DNA of 64,000 nucleotides, taken from NCBI GenBank assembly GCA_038405435.1, contig JBBYHZ010000007.1. One strand, given 5' to 3'. Shown piece after piece: positions 1 through 8,590 of the stretch. The position numbers and the translations under genes are program-made. How positions within the stretch are numbered: the first letter of the stretch is position 1; every line of letters starts with the position of its first letter. The notes below the pieces were generated by a model, which had not been told where the DNA came from, did not search any database, and saw only the letters and a program-made list of their open reading frames with translations. The stretch is from Dryocola clanedunensis_A. Lineage in GTDB: Bacteria; Pseudomonadota; Gammaproteobacteria; Enterobacterales; Enterobacteriaceae.

Positions 1-70
1 CTCCTCTGCTATACCGTTTATAACTGTTACCCATGTGGCCGGTCTAAAGTGTTACCCATGTGCCCGGTTT
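1..70. mobile_element. Probable edge of an IS481-like insertion sequence (partial)
   Basis: A 19-bp motif, TGTTACCCATGTGGCCGGT, occurs at 25-43 and again with one mismatch at 50-68, so the two copies are spaced 25 bp apart. Tandem subterminal repeats of this kind (TGTTACCCATGT..CCGGT) are, from memory, typical of the ends of certain IS481-family elements. No transposase is visible because the element would lie to the left of the window. The call is an inference from the repeat alone and could be wrong. Confidence 0.4.
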
Positions 71-111
71 GTACCCTGGCGCTTATCCACCCTACAACAT
101 CCGTTTCGTAG

Positions 112-137
112 GTCGGATAAGCGAAGCGTCATCCGAC
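112..137. repeat. REP-type palindrome downstream of ushA
   Basis: GTCGGAT (112-118) pairs with ATCCGAC (131-137) around a short loop containing the usual GCG-rich centre of enterobacterial REP elements. It lies just past the ushA stop codon, where REPs commonly stabilise 3' ends. A partial related sequence (GGCGCTTATCCACC) lies upstream near 79-92. Confidence 0.7.
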
Positions 138-165
138 AAATTGCGGTGGACGGCGCTGATGCTTA

Positions 166-1818
166 TTACTGCCAGCTCACCTCGCCTTTCGGTTCGTAAG
201 TATTCACATCCAGCGGTGAGCTTTGTTCGATATACTGCTTCAGCACTTCCGCATCCACAAAGCCGGTGTTCACGTAGCCGGGCTTTTTGTCGATGGCCGG
301 GTAGCCGTCGCCGCCGGTGGCGTTAAAGCTCAGCGTTGCCATGCGGTAGGTTTTGGCCGGGTCAACGGGTTCGCCTTTGATTTTTAAATCCTGCAGACCG
401 TTAGCCGTAGCCACAAAGCTGACGTTGGCAAACTGCGGGTACGCGCCTGAATCTGGCGTTTTCTTCGCAACTTCCGTCAGGTAATCCGTCACTTCTTTAC
501 CCGACATATCGACGTACGCCACCGTGTTACCGAACGGCTGCACCTTCAGCACGTCTTTATAGGTGATATCGCCCGCTTCGATAGAGTCACGAATGCCGCC
601 GCCGCTCATCACCGCAAAATCTGCGCTGGTGCGCGCCATCTGCGCGCCGAGGATCACACGCGCCAGGTTCGTCTGCACGAAGCGGACTTTGCTGCGGTCC
701 CCTTCCAGATGCCCGTTCACGCTGCCGACCTTCACTTTCAGCTGCGACTGACCTTTACGCTGGAACGGCGTCAGCAGCGAAAGCATCCTCTGGTTCTCAG
801 AAATTTGCGGCGTGTACAGCACCCGCTCGCTCTCGCCGTTGTCGTAGGTGATCTTTTTCTTCAGGTTGATAGGGATCAGCTGATAGCGCACCAGCTTCAT
901 CTCGCCGTTGCGGAACTCAAAATCTGCACGCCCTACGTACTTACCCCACTCATGGGCCTGCACAATCCAGGTGCCGTTCTGCTTGTCCGGCGCGCAGGGC
1001 GTGCCCGGCACGTAATCGGCGTCTTTTTTATTCTCCGAGGCCATGCAGACCGGATTTTGTGAGTGACCGCCCACAATCATGGTCAGCGCGCCCGCTGGCA
1101 GGCTGCGGGCCATTTCCACATCGCCCGGCGCGTTCGAGCCGTGGTTGCCGTTATCGTAGTGGCCCATGTGGGTCGTCGCGATAATCACGTCCGGCTTTTC
1201 GTTGGCCTGCAGATCCTGAATCACCAGCTTCGCTTCATCGGCAGGCTTGCGGAATTCAATATCGGTGAAAAATTCAGGGTTACCTATTTTTGCCGTGTCG
1301 TCGGTGGTAAGACCGATAACGGCAATTTTTAACCCCTGCGGCTGGAAGATGGCCCAGGGTTTGAAGAGGCGCTCCCCGGTGCTTTTCTGATAAATATTTG
1401 CGGAGAGGAACGGGAACTTCGCCCATTTTTCCTGCTGGCGCAGCACGGATAAAGGATTATCGAACTCATGATTGCCGACGGCCATCGCATCGTAGCCAAT
1501 CAGGTTCATGCCGCGAAAATCAGGTTCAGCATCCTGTAGGTCAGATTCCGGCACGCCGGTATTGATGTCGCCGCCGGAAAGCAGCAGCACGCTGCCGCCC
1601 TCTTCCGCCACTTCTTTGCGTACGCTGTCGACCAGCGTTTTCTGCGCCGCCAGGCCGTATTCGCCATACTCGTTGCGCCAGAAATGGCCGTGATGGTCAT
1701 TGGTGTGCAGAATGGTAATTTTGTAGGTCTTATCTTGTTCCCAGGCCAGCGCCGATGCGCTGGTCAGACTTAATGCCACCAGCAGCGCCGTGGCCACCCC
1801 TTTAATTGCGAAACGCAT
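166..1818 (-). CDS. ushA: 5'-nucleotidase / UDP-sugar hydrolase
   Basis: This is a periplasmic enzyme that hydrolyses nucleotides and UDP-sugars to nucleosides and sugars for salvage. The 550-residue length equals E. coli UshA. A Sec signal peptide of about 25 residues ends at ALA. The N-terminal metallophosphatase domain has HTNDHHG at 38-44, and D41, H43, D84 and N116 (in GNHEFD) match the known dimetal ligands. The C-terminal substrate-binding domain contains the QPFGNT motif. Two cysteines near residues 258-275 match the disulfide loop of the family. It is transcribed divergently from fsr and followed by a REP element. Confidence 0.97.
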   Translation of the reverse strand: MRFAIKGVATALLVALSLTSASALAWEQDKTYKITILHTNDHHGHFWRNEYGEYGLAAQKTLVDSVRKEVAEEGGSVLLLSGGDINTGVPESDLQDAEPDFRGMNLIGYDAMAVGNHEFDNPLSVLRQQEKWAKFPFLSANIYQKSTGERLFKPWAIFQPQGLKIAVIGLTTDDTAKIGNPEFFTDIEFRKPADEAKLVIQDLQANEKPDVIIATTHMGHYDNGNHGSNAPGDVEMARSLPAGALTMIVGGHSQNPVCMASENKKDADYVPGTPCAPDKQNGTWIVQAHEWGKYVGRADFEFRNGEMKLVRYQLIPINLKKKITYDNGESERVLYTPQISENQRMLSLLTPFQRKGQSQLKVKVGSVNGHLEGDRSKVRFVQTNLARVILGAQMARTSADFAVMSGGGIRDSIEAGDITYKDVLKVQPFGNTVAYVDMSGKEVTDYLTEVAKKTPDSGAYPQFANVSFVATANGLQDLKIKGEPVDPAKTYRMATLSFNATGGDGYPAIDKKPGYVNTGFVDAEVLKQYIEQSSPLDVNTYEPKGEVSWQ

Positions 1819-1999
1819 TGAAAATCTCCATTTTCTAAAACCTCAACCATTATCAGAATGTTAGCAGGATAGACAAATAAGTTTTATGAATTGCGACTTT
1901 CCTCAACTCTCACCTGCAGGTATGTTAGCAGGGTAACAATAACCTACGGATACCCCTGCTATCCGTTCAAAAATAATAATCAGCTCCTCACAGGTATTT

Positions 2000-3208
2000 A
2001 TGGCAACCTCCGAACAGACGCTCACGCCGCCGGAAGCGAAAAAGGCGCGCACCTCCTTTGGTATTTTAGGGGCCATCAGCCTCTCACACCTGCTTAACGA
2101 TATGATTCAGTCGCTGATTCTGGCGCTCTATCCGCTGCTGCAGGCTGAATTCTCGCTAAGCTTCGTGCAGATCGGCATGATCACCCTTACCTTCCAGCTT
2201 GCTTCATCGCTGCTGCAGCCGGTGGTGGGCTACTACACCGATAAATACCCGATGCCGTGGTCGCTGCCGATTGGCATGTGCTTCACGCTGTGCGGCCTGA
2301 TCCTGCTTGCGCTGGCGGGGAGCTTCCCGATGGTGCTGCTGGCAGCCGCGCTGGTGGGTACAGGTTCTTCTATCTTCCACCCCGAGTCCTCACGCGTGGC
2401 GCGTATGGCTTCCGGCGGTCGCCACGGCCTGGCACAGTCGCTGTTCCAGGTGGGCGGCAACTTCGGCAGCTCGCTGGGGCCACTGCTGGCCGCGCTGATT
2501 ATCGCGCCCTACGGCAAAGGTAACGTTGCCTGGTTCGTGCTGGCCGCGCTGCTGGCGATTGTGGTGCTGCTGCAGATCAGCCGCTGGTACGCCGCGCAGC
2601 ATCTGATGTCCAAAGGTAAAGCAAAAGCCCCGGTGGTCAACCCGCTGCCACGTAATAAGGTGATTCTGGCCGTCTCGATTCTGCTGATGCTGATCTTCTC
2701 GAAATATTTCTATATGGCGAGCATCAGCAGCTACTACACCTTCTATCTGATGCATAAGTTTGGCCTGTCCATCCAGAACGCCCAGTTCCATCTGTTTGCG
2801 TTTCTGTTTGCCGTTGCCGCAGGGACGGTGATTGGCGGGCCGCTGGGGGATAAAATTGGCCGTAAATACGTGATTTGGGGTTCAATCCTCGGCGTCGCGC
2901 CGTTTACGATGATTTTGCCTTACGCATCCCTTTACTGGACCGGGATCCTGACCGTGATTATCGGGTTTATTCTCGCCTCGGCGTTCTCGGCGATTCTGGT
3001 CTACGCCCAGGAGCTGATGCCGGGCCGTATCGGTATGGTTTCCGGGCTGTTTTTCGGCTTCGCCTTCGGGATGGGCGGCCTTGGCGCCGCCGTCTTAGGC
3101 CTGGTAGCCGACCATACCAGCATCGAGTTGGTCTATAAAATCTGTGCCTTCCTGCCTTTACTGGGCATGCTGACCATATTCCTGCCTGATAACCGCCACA
3201 AAGCGTAG
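2000..3208 (+). CDS. fsr: Fosmidomycin efflux MFS transporter
   Basis: This is a major facilitator protein of the inner membrane with about 12 hydrophobic segments over 402 residues (E. coli Fsr is 406). The typical MFS loop GDKIGRKYV lies between the two central helices. Fsr exports fosmidomycin when overproduced; its natural substrate is not known. The ATG at 2000 follows an ACAGG-type ribosome site. The gene is divergent from ushA, with a 181-bp shared upstream region, and ends in a hairpin at 3216-3236. Confidence 0.95.
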   Translation: MATSEQTLTPPEAKKARTSFGILGAISLSHLLNDMIQSLILALYPLLQAEFSLSFVQIGMITLTFQLASSLLQPVVGYYTDKYPMPWSLPIGMCFTLCGLILLALAGSFPMVLLAAALVGTGSSIFHPESSRVARMASGGRHGLAQSLFQVGGNFGSSLGPLLAALIIAPYGKGNVAWFVLAALLAIVVLLQISRWYAAQHLMSKGKAKAPVVNPLPRNKVILAVSILLMLIFSKYFYMASISSYYTFYLMHKFGLSIQNAQFHLFAFLFAVAAGTVIGGPLGDKIGRKYVIWGSILGVAPFTMILPYASLYWTGILTVIIGFILASAFSAILVYAQELMPGRIGMVSGLFFGFAFGMGGLGAAVLGLVADHTSIELVYKICAFLPLLGMLTIFLPDNRHKA

Positions 3209-3215
3209 TTTTTCC

Positions 3216-3236
3216 GGCCAAAGCCTTGCTTTGGCC
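3216..3236 (+). terminator. Hairpin after fsr
   Basis: GGCCAAAG (3216-3223) and CTTTGGCC (3229-3236) form a perfect 8-bp stem with a 5-nt loop a few bases after the fsr stop. The following GTCCTTCCTT is only moderately T-rich, so this may be a weak terminator or a 3'-end stabiliser. Confidence 0.55.
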
Positions 3237-3442
3237 GTCCTTCCTTCCCATATCCCTGAAGACTTTTCTCACCCTAAGTGGCTGAAATGCCGCTCAGCGC
3301 GTTTTATTTGTCGAAATGCGCCTTTTCGATAACATTCATTAATTATTCATCCACGCCGATAAAGAAATTGTCATAAACTATTACTGTGACATATGGATTT
3401 TCAGCCTGATTTTTGGACCCTACGCTAACGAAAGGAGACGGA

Positions 3443-5137
3443 ATGCATCACGCGACACCCCTTATCACCACCATTGTCGGCGGCCTTGTGCTCGCTTTTT
3501 TACTCGGTATGCTCGCCAACAAGCTGCGCATATCACCACTGGTGGGCTATCTGTTAGCCGGGGTCTTAGCGGGTCCATTTACGCCGGGTTTCGTGGCGGA
3601 TACCAAACTTGCGCCTGAGCTGGCGGAGCTGGGGGTGATCCTGCTGATGTTCGGGGTCGGGCTGCACTTTTCCCTGAAGGATTTAATGGCGGTAAAGAAT
3701 ATCGCCATTCCCGGCGCGATTGCACAGATAGCCGTTGCAACGCTGCTGGGTATGGCGCTTTCATCGCTGATGGGCTGGTCGCTGATGACCGGCATCGTCT
3801 TTGGGCTGTGCCTCTCTACCGCCAGCACCGTGGTGCTGCTGCGGGCGCTTGAGGAGCGGCAGCTTATCGACAGCCAGCGCGGGCAAATCGCCATCGGCTG
3901 GCTGATCGTTGAAGATTTAGTGATGGTGCTAACCCTGGTGCTGCTGCCAGCGGTCGCAGGCATGATGGAGAAAGGCGACGTCGGACTGGCAACGCTCTCT
4001 CTGGATATGGGGATCACCATCGGCAAGGTCGTGGCGTTTATCGCTATTATGCTGGTTGTGGGCCGCCGCCTGGTACCGTGGATTCTGGCTCGCAGCGCCG
4101 CCACCGGCTCCCGCGAGCTGTTCACGCTTTCCGTGCTGGCCCTGGCGCTGGGCATCGCGTTTGGCGCGGTCGAACTGTTTGACGTTTCCTTTGCGCTTGG
4201 CGCCTTTTTTGCCGGTATGGTGCTGAACGAATCCGAGCTGAGCCACCGCGCGGCGCACGATACGCTGCCCCTGCGCGACGCCTTCGCCGTGCTGTTCTTT
4301 GTCTCCGTCGGCATGCTGTTTGACCCGATGATCCTGATTCAGGAGCCGCTGGCCGTGCTGGGCACGCTGGCCATTATCATCTTTGGTAAATCTGTGGCGG
4401 CCTTCGGCCTGGTGCGCCTGTTTGGTCATTCCCAGCGTACGGCCCTGACCATCGCCACCAGCCTGGCGCAAATCGGTGAGTTTGCTTTTATCCTCGCGGG
4501 CCTGGGCATGGCGCTGAACCTGCTGCCGCAAAACGGCCAGAATCTGGTGCTGGCGGGGGCGATCCTGTCGATTATGCTTAATCCGATTCTGTTTGCCGTG
4601 CTTGAGCGCTATCTCGAAAAAACCGAGACCCTCGACGAGCAGACGCTGGAAGAAGTTGTGGAAGACGAGAAGCAGATCCCGGTGGATATCTGCCATCACG
4701 CCCTGCTGGTTGGCTTTGGCCGCGTGGGAAGCCTGCTGGGCGAGAAGCTGATGGCACAGGGTATCCCACTGGTGGTGGTCGAAACCTCCCGTAGCCGGGT
4801 GGACGAGCTGCGTGAACGCGGCATTCGTGCCGTGCTGGGCAACGCCGCTAACGAAGAGATAATGAATCTGGCGCATCTGGACTGCGCCCGCTGGCTGCTG
4901 CTGACCATCCCGAACGGCTACGAAGCCGGGGAGATTGTGGCGGCCGCCAGGGCAAAATGCCCGGACATCGAGATTATTGCCCGCGCCCATTACGACGACG
5001 AGGTGGATTACATCACCGAGCGCGGCGCAAATGAGGTCGTAATGGGCGAGCGGGAGATTGCTAATACGATGATGGGGCTGCTGGATAAACCTGCTGAGGT
5101 GCCGGATGGCGCTGGCGTTTATCCGGCCTACAAATAA
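3443..5137 (+). CDS. ybaL: CPA2-family cation/proton antiporter with TrkA-N domain
   Basis: This is an inner-membrane KefB/KefC-type antiporter. About the first 390 residues are hydrophobic Na+/H+-exchanger helices. The C-terminal cytosolic TrkA-N (RCK) domain has the nucleotide-binding pattern GFGRVGSLLG. I chose the ATG at 3443 because AAAGGAG lies 6 bases upstream and the protein then begins MHHATPLITT, as in E. coli YbaL; an upstream in-frame start at 3413 has no such support. The product is 564 residues against about 558. The last dozen residues (VPDGAGVYPAYK) are read from a REP element and differ from the E. coli C-terminus. Confidence 0.95.
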   Translation: MHHATPLITTIVGGLVLAFLLGMLANKLRISPLVGYLLAGVLAGPFTPGFVADTKLAPELAELGVILLMFGVGLHFSLKDLMAVKNIAIPGAIAQIAVATLLGMALSSLMGWSLMTGIVFGLCLSTASTVVLLRALEERQLIDSQRGQIAIGWLIVEDLVMVLTLVLLPAVAGMMEKGDVGLATLSLDMGITIGKVVAFIAIMLVVGRRLVPWILARSAATGSRELFTLSVLALALGIAFGAVELFDVSFALGAFFAGMVLNESELSHRAAHDTLPLRDAFAVLFFVSVGMLFDPMILIQEPLAVLGTLAIIIFGKSVAAFGLVRLFGHSQRTALTIATSLAQIGEFAFILAGLGMALNLLPQNGQNLVLAGAILSIMLNPILFAVLERYLEKTETLDEQTLEEVVEDEKQIPVDICHHALLVGFGRVGSLLGEKLMAQGIPLVVVETSRSRVDELRERGIRAVLGNAANEEIMNLAHLDCARWLLLTIPNGYEAGEIVAAARAKCPDIEIIARAHYDDEVDYITERGANEVVMGEREIANTMMGLLDKPAEVPDGAGVYPAYK

Positions 5138-5248
5138 TCTGCTGAACTGCCGGATGGCGCTGAACGCTTATCCGGCCTACAAATAAATCATTGAACGTTT
5201 ATCCGGCCTGCGCCCTTGTAGGGTGGATAAGCGCCAGCGCCATCCACC
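5101..5248. repeat. Cluster of REP elements (BIME) overlapping the ybaL 3' end
   Basis: The first unit is GCCGGAT (5101-5107) with ATCCGGC (5121-5127). The second is GCCGGAT (5149-5155) with ATCCGGC (5170-5176). A truncated arm lies near 5193-5208, and a variant unit is GGTGGAT (5222-5228) with ATCCACC (5242-5248). The first unit lies inside the ybaL reading frame, and the stop codon TAA follows it directly. The cluster separates the convergent ybaL and gsk genes. Confidence 0.85.
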
Positions 5249-5257
5249 ATTCGAGTA

Positions 5258-6562
5258 TCAGCGATCCCAGTACGACTCTTCCAGGCTGTCCTCACGTTCC
5301 GGCAGGCCTCGCGTCAGGCGCGGCGAGTGCTGGTTAAGCACCTGGTAGCTTACGCGGTTGGCGTATTTACACACCTGGGCGAGCGACGAATAGGTCAGCC
5401 AGGTGAACTGGTGCTTGCTGGAGTTTGGCACGTTGGAGCGGTGGTAGTTATTGGCGGTGATATCATGGAGCAGCGCCGCCAGCGCGCCGTCGCCCGCGCC
5501 GTTGGTGTTCATGATTTTCTCTGGCCCGCCCATATAGGGGGCAATGTGCGAGAAAATACGCAGCGGATTTTCGCAGTCTTTATGGCGCATGGCGCGGCTG
5601 AATTCGTACTGGTTGAATTCGGCAATCGCGCCCGGCAGCAGCGGATGCTGGGTAATGCGTTTGGCGGACTCTTCGGTGAACCCTGCCATATACAGCCCGA
5701 CCGGCCCTGCGGTACAGAGCACTAAGTCCACCCAGTCCAGCGCCTTATCTGCCGCCAGCAGCGGATCGCTTTCCCCCGTCAGCGCCTGCCCCTCTTCTTC
5801 GTTCATGGCCAGAATCGAGACGTGCTCTTTGAGGAACGCCTGCCACCACTCCGGGTTTTCGGCAATCACGTATTTGGTGCCCAGCGTCAGCACCACCGGC
5901 ACGTTGTGTTTTTTGGCGAAGCTAATCGCCTGCATGGTGGCATCCGGCATGGGCTCGCCCGGCTGGCAGCGCACGAGGTACGAGGTCAGCACCAGCGCGG
6001 ACGCTCCGGCAATCACTTCTTCCGGTATGCTCTCTGCGCGCAGCTGGTTCATGTGGCCGGGGCTGATGGCGAACGTCCGCTCGCCCTGCTCGTTAATCAG
6101 CGTAAAGCAGCGGCCAATCGCGCCGTTTACCCCTTGCAGATAGTTGAGGTCGGTTCGGCTGGAGGTATTGCAGAGGTAGCGGTAGGCATAGCTGCCGATT
6201 TCAATATTGCTGCACATCACGCCCAGCAGGACCGAACGGTCATCCGCCAGCACGGAATAGTTGTGCATGGTGTTCCCGATGGTGCCACCGGCAAACTGGT
6301 GGGTAATCAGATTTTTTTGTACCAGCTCCTGATACAGCGCTTCCGCGACGTCGTCGGCAATTACCAAAGAATGGCCGAAGCTCAGGCCGTAGCGGTGAAC
6401 AAACTCATCGTCCACTTTGGCTTCAATATCCACCAGCGTCTGGTCGATGCCGACAATCCAGGAGGTCCCGGTTTCGTTTTCAGGCTGGACCTGCTGCAGC
6501 AGCGGATCGCGATGGCTGACGGGGAAATAGTGTTTGGATTTACGCTTGCCGGGAAATTTCAT
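5258..6562 (-). CDS. gsk: Inosine/guanosine kinase
   Basis: This cytosolic PfkB-family kinase phosphorylates guanosine and inosine in purine salvage. The 434 residues equal E. coli Gsk, and the sequence is nearly collinear with it, from MKFPGKRKSKHYFP to LEESYWDR. The PfkB C-terminal signature NTNGAGDGALAALL is present near residue 355. It lies downstream of hemH on the same strand. In E. coli the esterase gene aes sits between the two; here only a 65-bp gap with a strong hairpin remains. Confidence 0.97.
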   Translation of the reverse strand: MKFPGKRKSKHYFPVSHRDPLLQQVQPENETGTSWIVGIDQTLVDIEAKVDDEFVHRYGLSFGHSLVIADDVAEALYQELVQKNLITHQFAGGTIGNTMHNYSVLADDRSVLLGVMCSNIEIGSYAYRYLCNTSSRTDLNYLQGVNGAIGRCFTLINEQGERTFAISPGHMNQLRAESIPEEVIAGASALVLTSYLVRCQPGEPMPDATMQAISFAKKHNVPVVLTLGTKYVIAENPEWWQAFLKEHVSILAMNEEEGQALTGESDPLLAADKALDWVDLVLCTAGPVGLYMAGFTEESAKRITQHPLLPGAIAEFNQYEFSRAMRHKDCENPLRIFSHIAPYMGGPEKIMNTNGAGDGALAALLHDITANNYHRSNVPNSSKHQFTWLTYSSLAQVCKYANRVSYQVLNQHSPRLTRGLPEREDSLEESYWDR

Positions 6563-6589
6563 GGGCTGTCACAGGAGGGTTGCTAATCA

Positions 6590-6617
6590 GGCCGTGAATG
6601 GTAGCACATTCACGGCC
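6590..6617 (-). other. 11-bp perfect hairpin between hemH and gsk
   Basis: GGCCGTGAATG (6590-6600) and CATTCACGGCC (6607-6617) form an 11-bp stem with a 6-nt loop. No T-run follows on the minus strand, so it is not a canonical intrinsic terminator. It could be a processing or stabilising structure between the hemH and gsk messages. Confidence 0.6.
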
Positions 6618-6627
6618 CGCGGCGCGA

Positions 6628-7590
6628 TTAGCGATAGCGTTCGATAAGGCTCAGCATCATGGCGATATGGGCCGGATCGTCGTTGAGCGCCGGGATGTAT
6701 TCGTACTTGCTGCCGCCCGCCTCGATAAAGACCTCACGGTTCTGTACCGCCATCTCTTCGAGCGTTTCAAGGCAGTCCGCCGAGAAGCCCGGACACATCA
6801 CCTGGATATGCTTAACGCCCTTCTCGGCCAGCATTTTCAGCGTTTCATCGGTGTAAGGCATCAGCCAGGGTTCGCGGCCAAAGCGCGACTGGAAGGTCAT
6901 CATCACTTTTTCCGGCGGCAGCTCCAGCGCGCTGAGCAGCTCGCGGGTGGTATCCCGGCAGCGCTGGGGATAGTCGTCACCTTCGTTGGCGTAGCGCTGC
7001 GGAATGCCGTGATAGGAAAGCAGCAGGATCTCCGGCTCGCCGTGTTCGGCAAACGAACGTTTTACCGAGGCGGCCAGCGCGTTGATGTAGGATTCATCTT
7101 CCGCGTAGTCGCGAATCAGCGAGATGGACGGCATGGAACGATAGCTGGCAAATATCCGGCCCAGTTCGTCCCAGACGGCAGCGACCGTCGAGCAGGAGAA
7201 CTGCGGATAGAGCGGCAGCACGACGATATGATCCACATGATGGGAGAGAAGCTCGTCGACGGCGCTTTTCAGGGAAGGGTTACCGTAGCTCATGCCCAGC
7301 GCGACGGGAATATCCGGCAGCTGCGCGGCCAGCGCCTGCTGCTGACGGCGGCTGTAGACCATCAGCGGGGAGCCTTCTTCCATCCACACGGACTGATAAA
7401 GTTTGGCTACTCGCGGGGCGCGTATGGGCAGGATCACGCCGCGTAGCAGCGGCCACCACAGCAGACGCGGGGTATCGACCACTCGCGTATCGCTCAAAAA
7501 CTGGCGCAGGTAGCGTTTCACCGCCGCCGGGGTTGGGGCATCAGGCGTACCGAGGTTTGCCAATAAAACGCCAATTTTTTCCTGACTCAT
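6628..7590 (-). CDS. hemH: Ferrochelatase
   Basis: Ferrochelatase inserts Fe2+ into protoporphyrin IX, the last step of heme synthesis, at the membrane face in the cytoplasm. The 320 residues equal E. coli HemH. The conserved LLLSYHGIP, with the catalytic histidine at about residue 194, and FQSRFG..PWL are present. It follows adk on the same strand, after an intrinsic terminator, so it probably has its own promoter in the 7591-7680 region. Confidence 0.97.
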   Translation of the reverse strand: MSQEKIGVLLANLGTPDAPTPAAVKRYLRQFLSDTRVVDTPRLLWWPLLRGVILPIRAPRVAKLYQSVWMEEGSPLMVYSRRQQQALAAQLPDIPVALGMSYGNPSLKSAVDELLSHHVDHIVVLPLYPQFSCSTVAAVWDELGRIFASYRSMPSISLIRDYAEDESYINALAASVKRSFAEHGEPEILLLSYHGIPQRYANEGDDYPQRCRDTTRELLSALELPPEKVMMTFQSRFGREPWLMPYTDETLKMLAEKGVKHIQVMCPGFSADCLETLEEMAVQNREVFIEAGGSKYEYIPALNDDPAHIAMMLSLIERYR

Positions 7591-7676
7591 GAACGCTCCT
7601 TATCAACACAGTGCCGATAATTGTAACGTAAAAGAGAGGAGGAGAAACCGATAACAGCGAATGGGCAAATTTGAGG

Positions 7677-7706
7677 TAAAAAAATACCAGGGCAGGCCCT
7701 GGTATT
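7677..7706 (-). terminator. Intrinsic terminator of adk
   Basis: On the minus strand a 10-bp perfect stem (AATACCAGGG at 7683-7692 with CCCTGGTATT at 7697-7706, loop of 4) is followed by a run of T residues (complement of 7678-7684). It lies about 20 bases past the adk stop. Confidence 0.9.
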
Positions 7707-7724
7707 GAGTGCTCAGGCTTAAGA

Positions 7725-8369
7725 TTAGCCGAGGATTTTAGCCAGCTCCGCGCTGACTTCGGTCACTTTACGGGTGCCGTCGATTTTCGCGTATTTGGTG
7801 TTACCCGCCGCCGCTTCTTTGCTGTAGTAAGAGATCAGCGGAGCCGTCATCTGATGGTATTCCACCAGGCGCTTGCGCACGGTTTCTTCCTGATCGTCTT
7901 TACGGGTGGTCAGCTCTTCGCCGGTCACGTCGTCTTTGCCTTCCACTTTAGGTGGATTGAAGGTGACGTGGTAAACGCGGCCGGACGGCGCGTGTACGCG
8001 ACGACCAACGATACGCTCAACGATCAGCTCGTCAGGGACTGCGAACTCCAGAACCACGTCCACGTTGATGCCCGCTTCTTTCATGGCGTCAGCCTGTGGA
8101 ATGGTGCGCGGGAAGCCGTCAAGCAGGAATCCGTTGCGGCAATCTTCCTGGGTAATACGCTCTTTCACCAGCGCGATAACCAGCTCATCGGTCACCAGCT
8201 TGCCGGCGTCCATGATGTCTTTCGCTTGTTTACCCAGCTCTGAACCAGATTTTACCGCAGCACGTAACATATCACCGGTGGAGATTTGCGGAATACCGTA
8301 TTTCTCCATGATGAACTGTGCCTGAGTCCCTTTACCTGCGCCCGGAGCGCCGAGCAGAATGATACGCAT
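7725..8369 (-). CDS. adk: Adenylate kinase
   Basis: Adenylate kinase interconverts 2 ADP with ATP and AMP and is essential for nucleotide balance. The 214 residues match E. coli Adk. The P-loop GAPGAGKGTQ is at 7-16, DGFPRT lies in the NMP-binding/CORE region, and a LID region follows GRRVHAPSGRVYH. The start at 8369 (MRIILLGAPG) is the conserved one; an in-frame ATG 15 bases upstream is not used in relatives. Confidence 0.98.
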   Translation of the reverse strand: MRIILLGAPGAGKGTQAQFIMEKYGIPQISTGDMLRAAVKSGSELGKQAKDIMDAGKLVTDELVIALVKERITQEDCRNGFLLDGFPRTIPQADAMKEAGINVDVVLEFAVPDELIVERIVGRRVHAPSGRVYHVTFNPPKVEGKDDVTGEELTTRKDDQEETVRKRLVEYHQMTAPLISYYSKEAAAGNTKYAKIDGTRKVTEVSAELAKILG

Positions 8370-8486
8370 TGCGTAATTCCCCATACGTTTGGATTTTGTG
8401 TACTTAGATCTGAGGCGAAGACCTTACCATTAAAGGCGGCTTAACCTCAAGAAAGCCTGCTGGTGGCGGAGGTCAAAGAAAAGAAA

Positions 8487-8563
8487 GGTGGATGGCGCTA
8501 AACGCTCATCCACCCTGCAACACCGGTTCATTCGTAGGTCGGGTAAGCACAGCGCCACCCGAC
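8487..8563. repeat. Two REP-like palindromes between htpG and adk
   Basis: GGTGGATG (8487-8494) pairs with CATCCACC (8507-8514), and GTCGGGT (8538-8544) pairs with ACCCGAC (8557-8563). Both have the GCG-containing loops of REP units and lie past the htpG stop, upstream of adk. Confidence 0.75.
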
Positions 8564-8590
8564 AATTACCCCGCTACCTACCAGAGGTAG

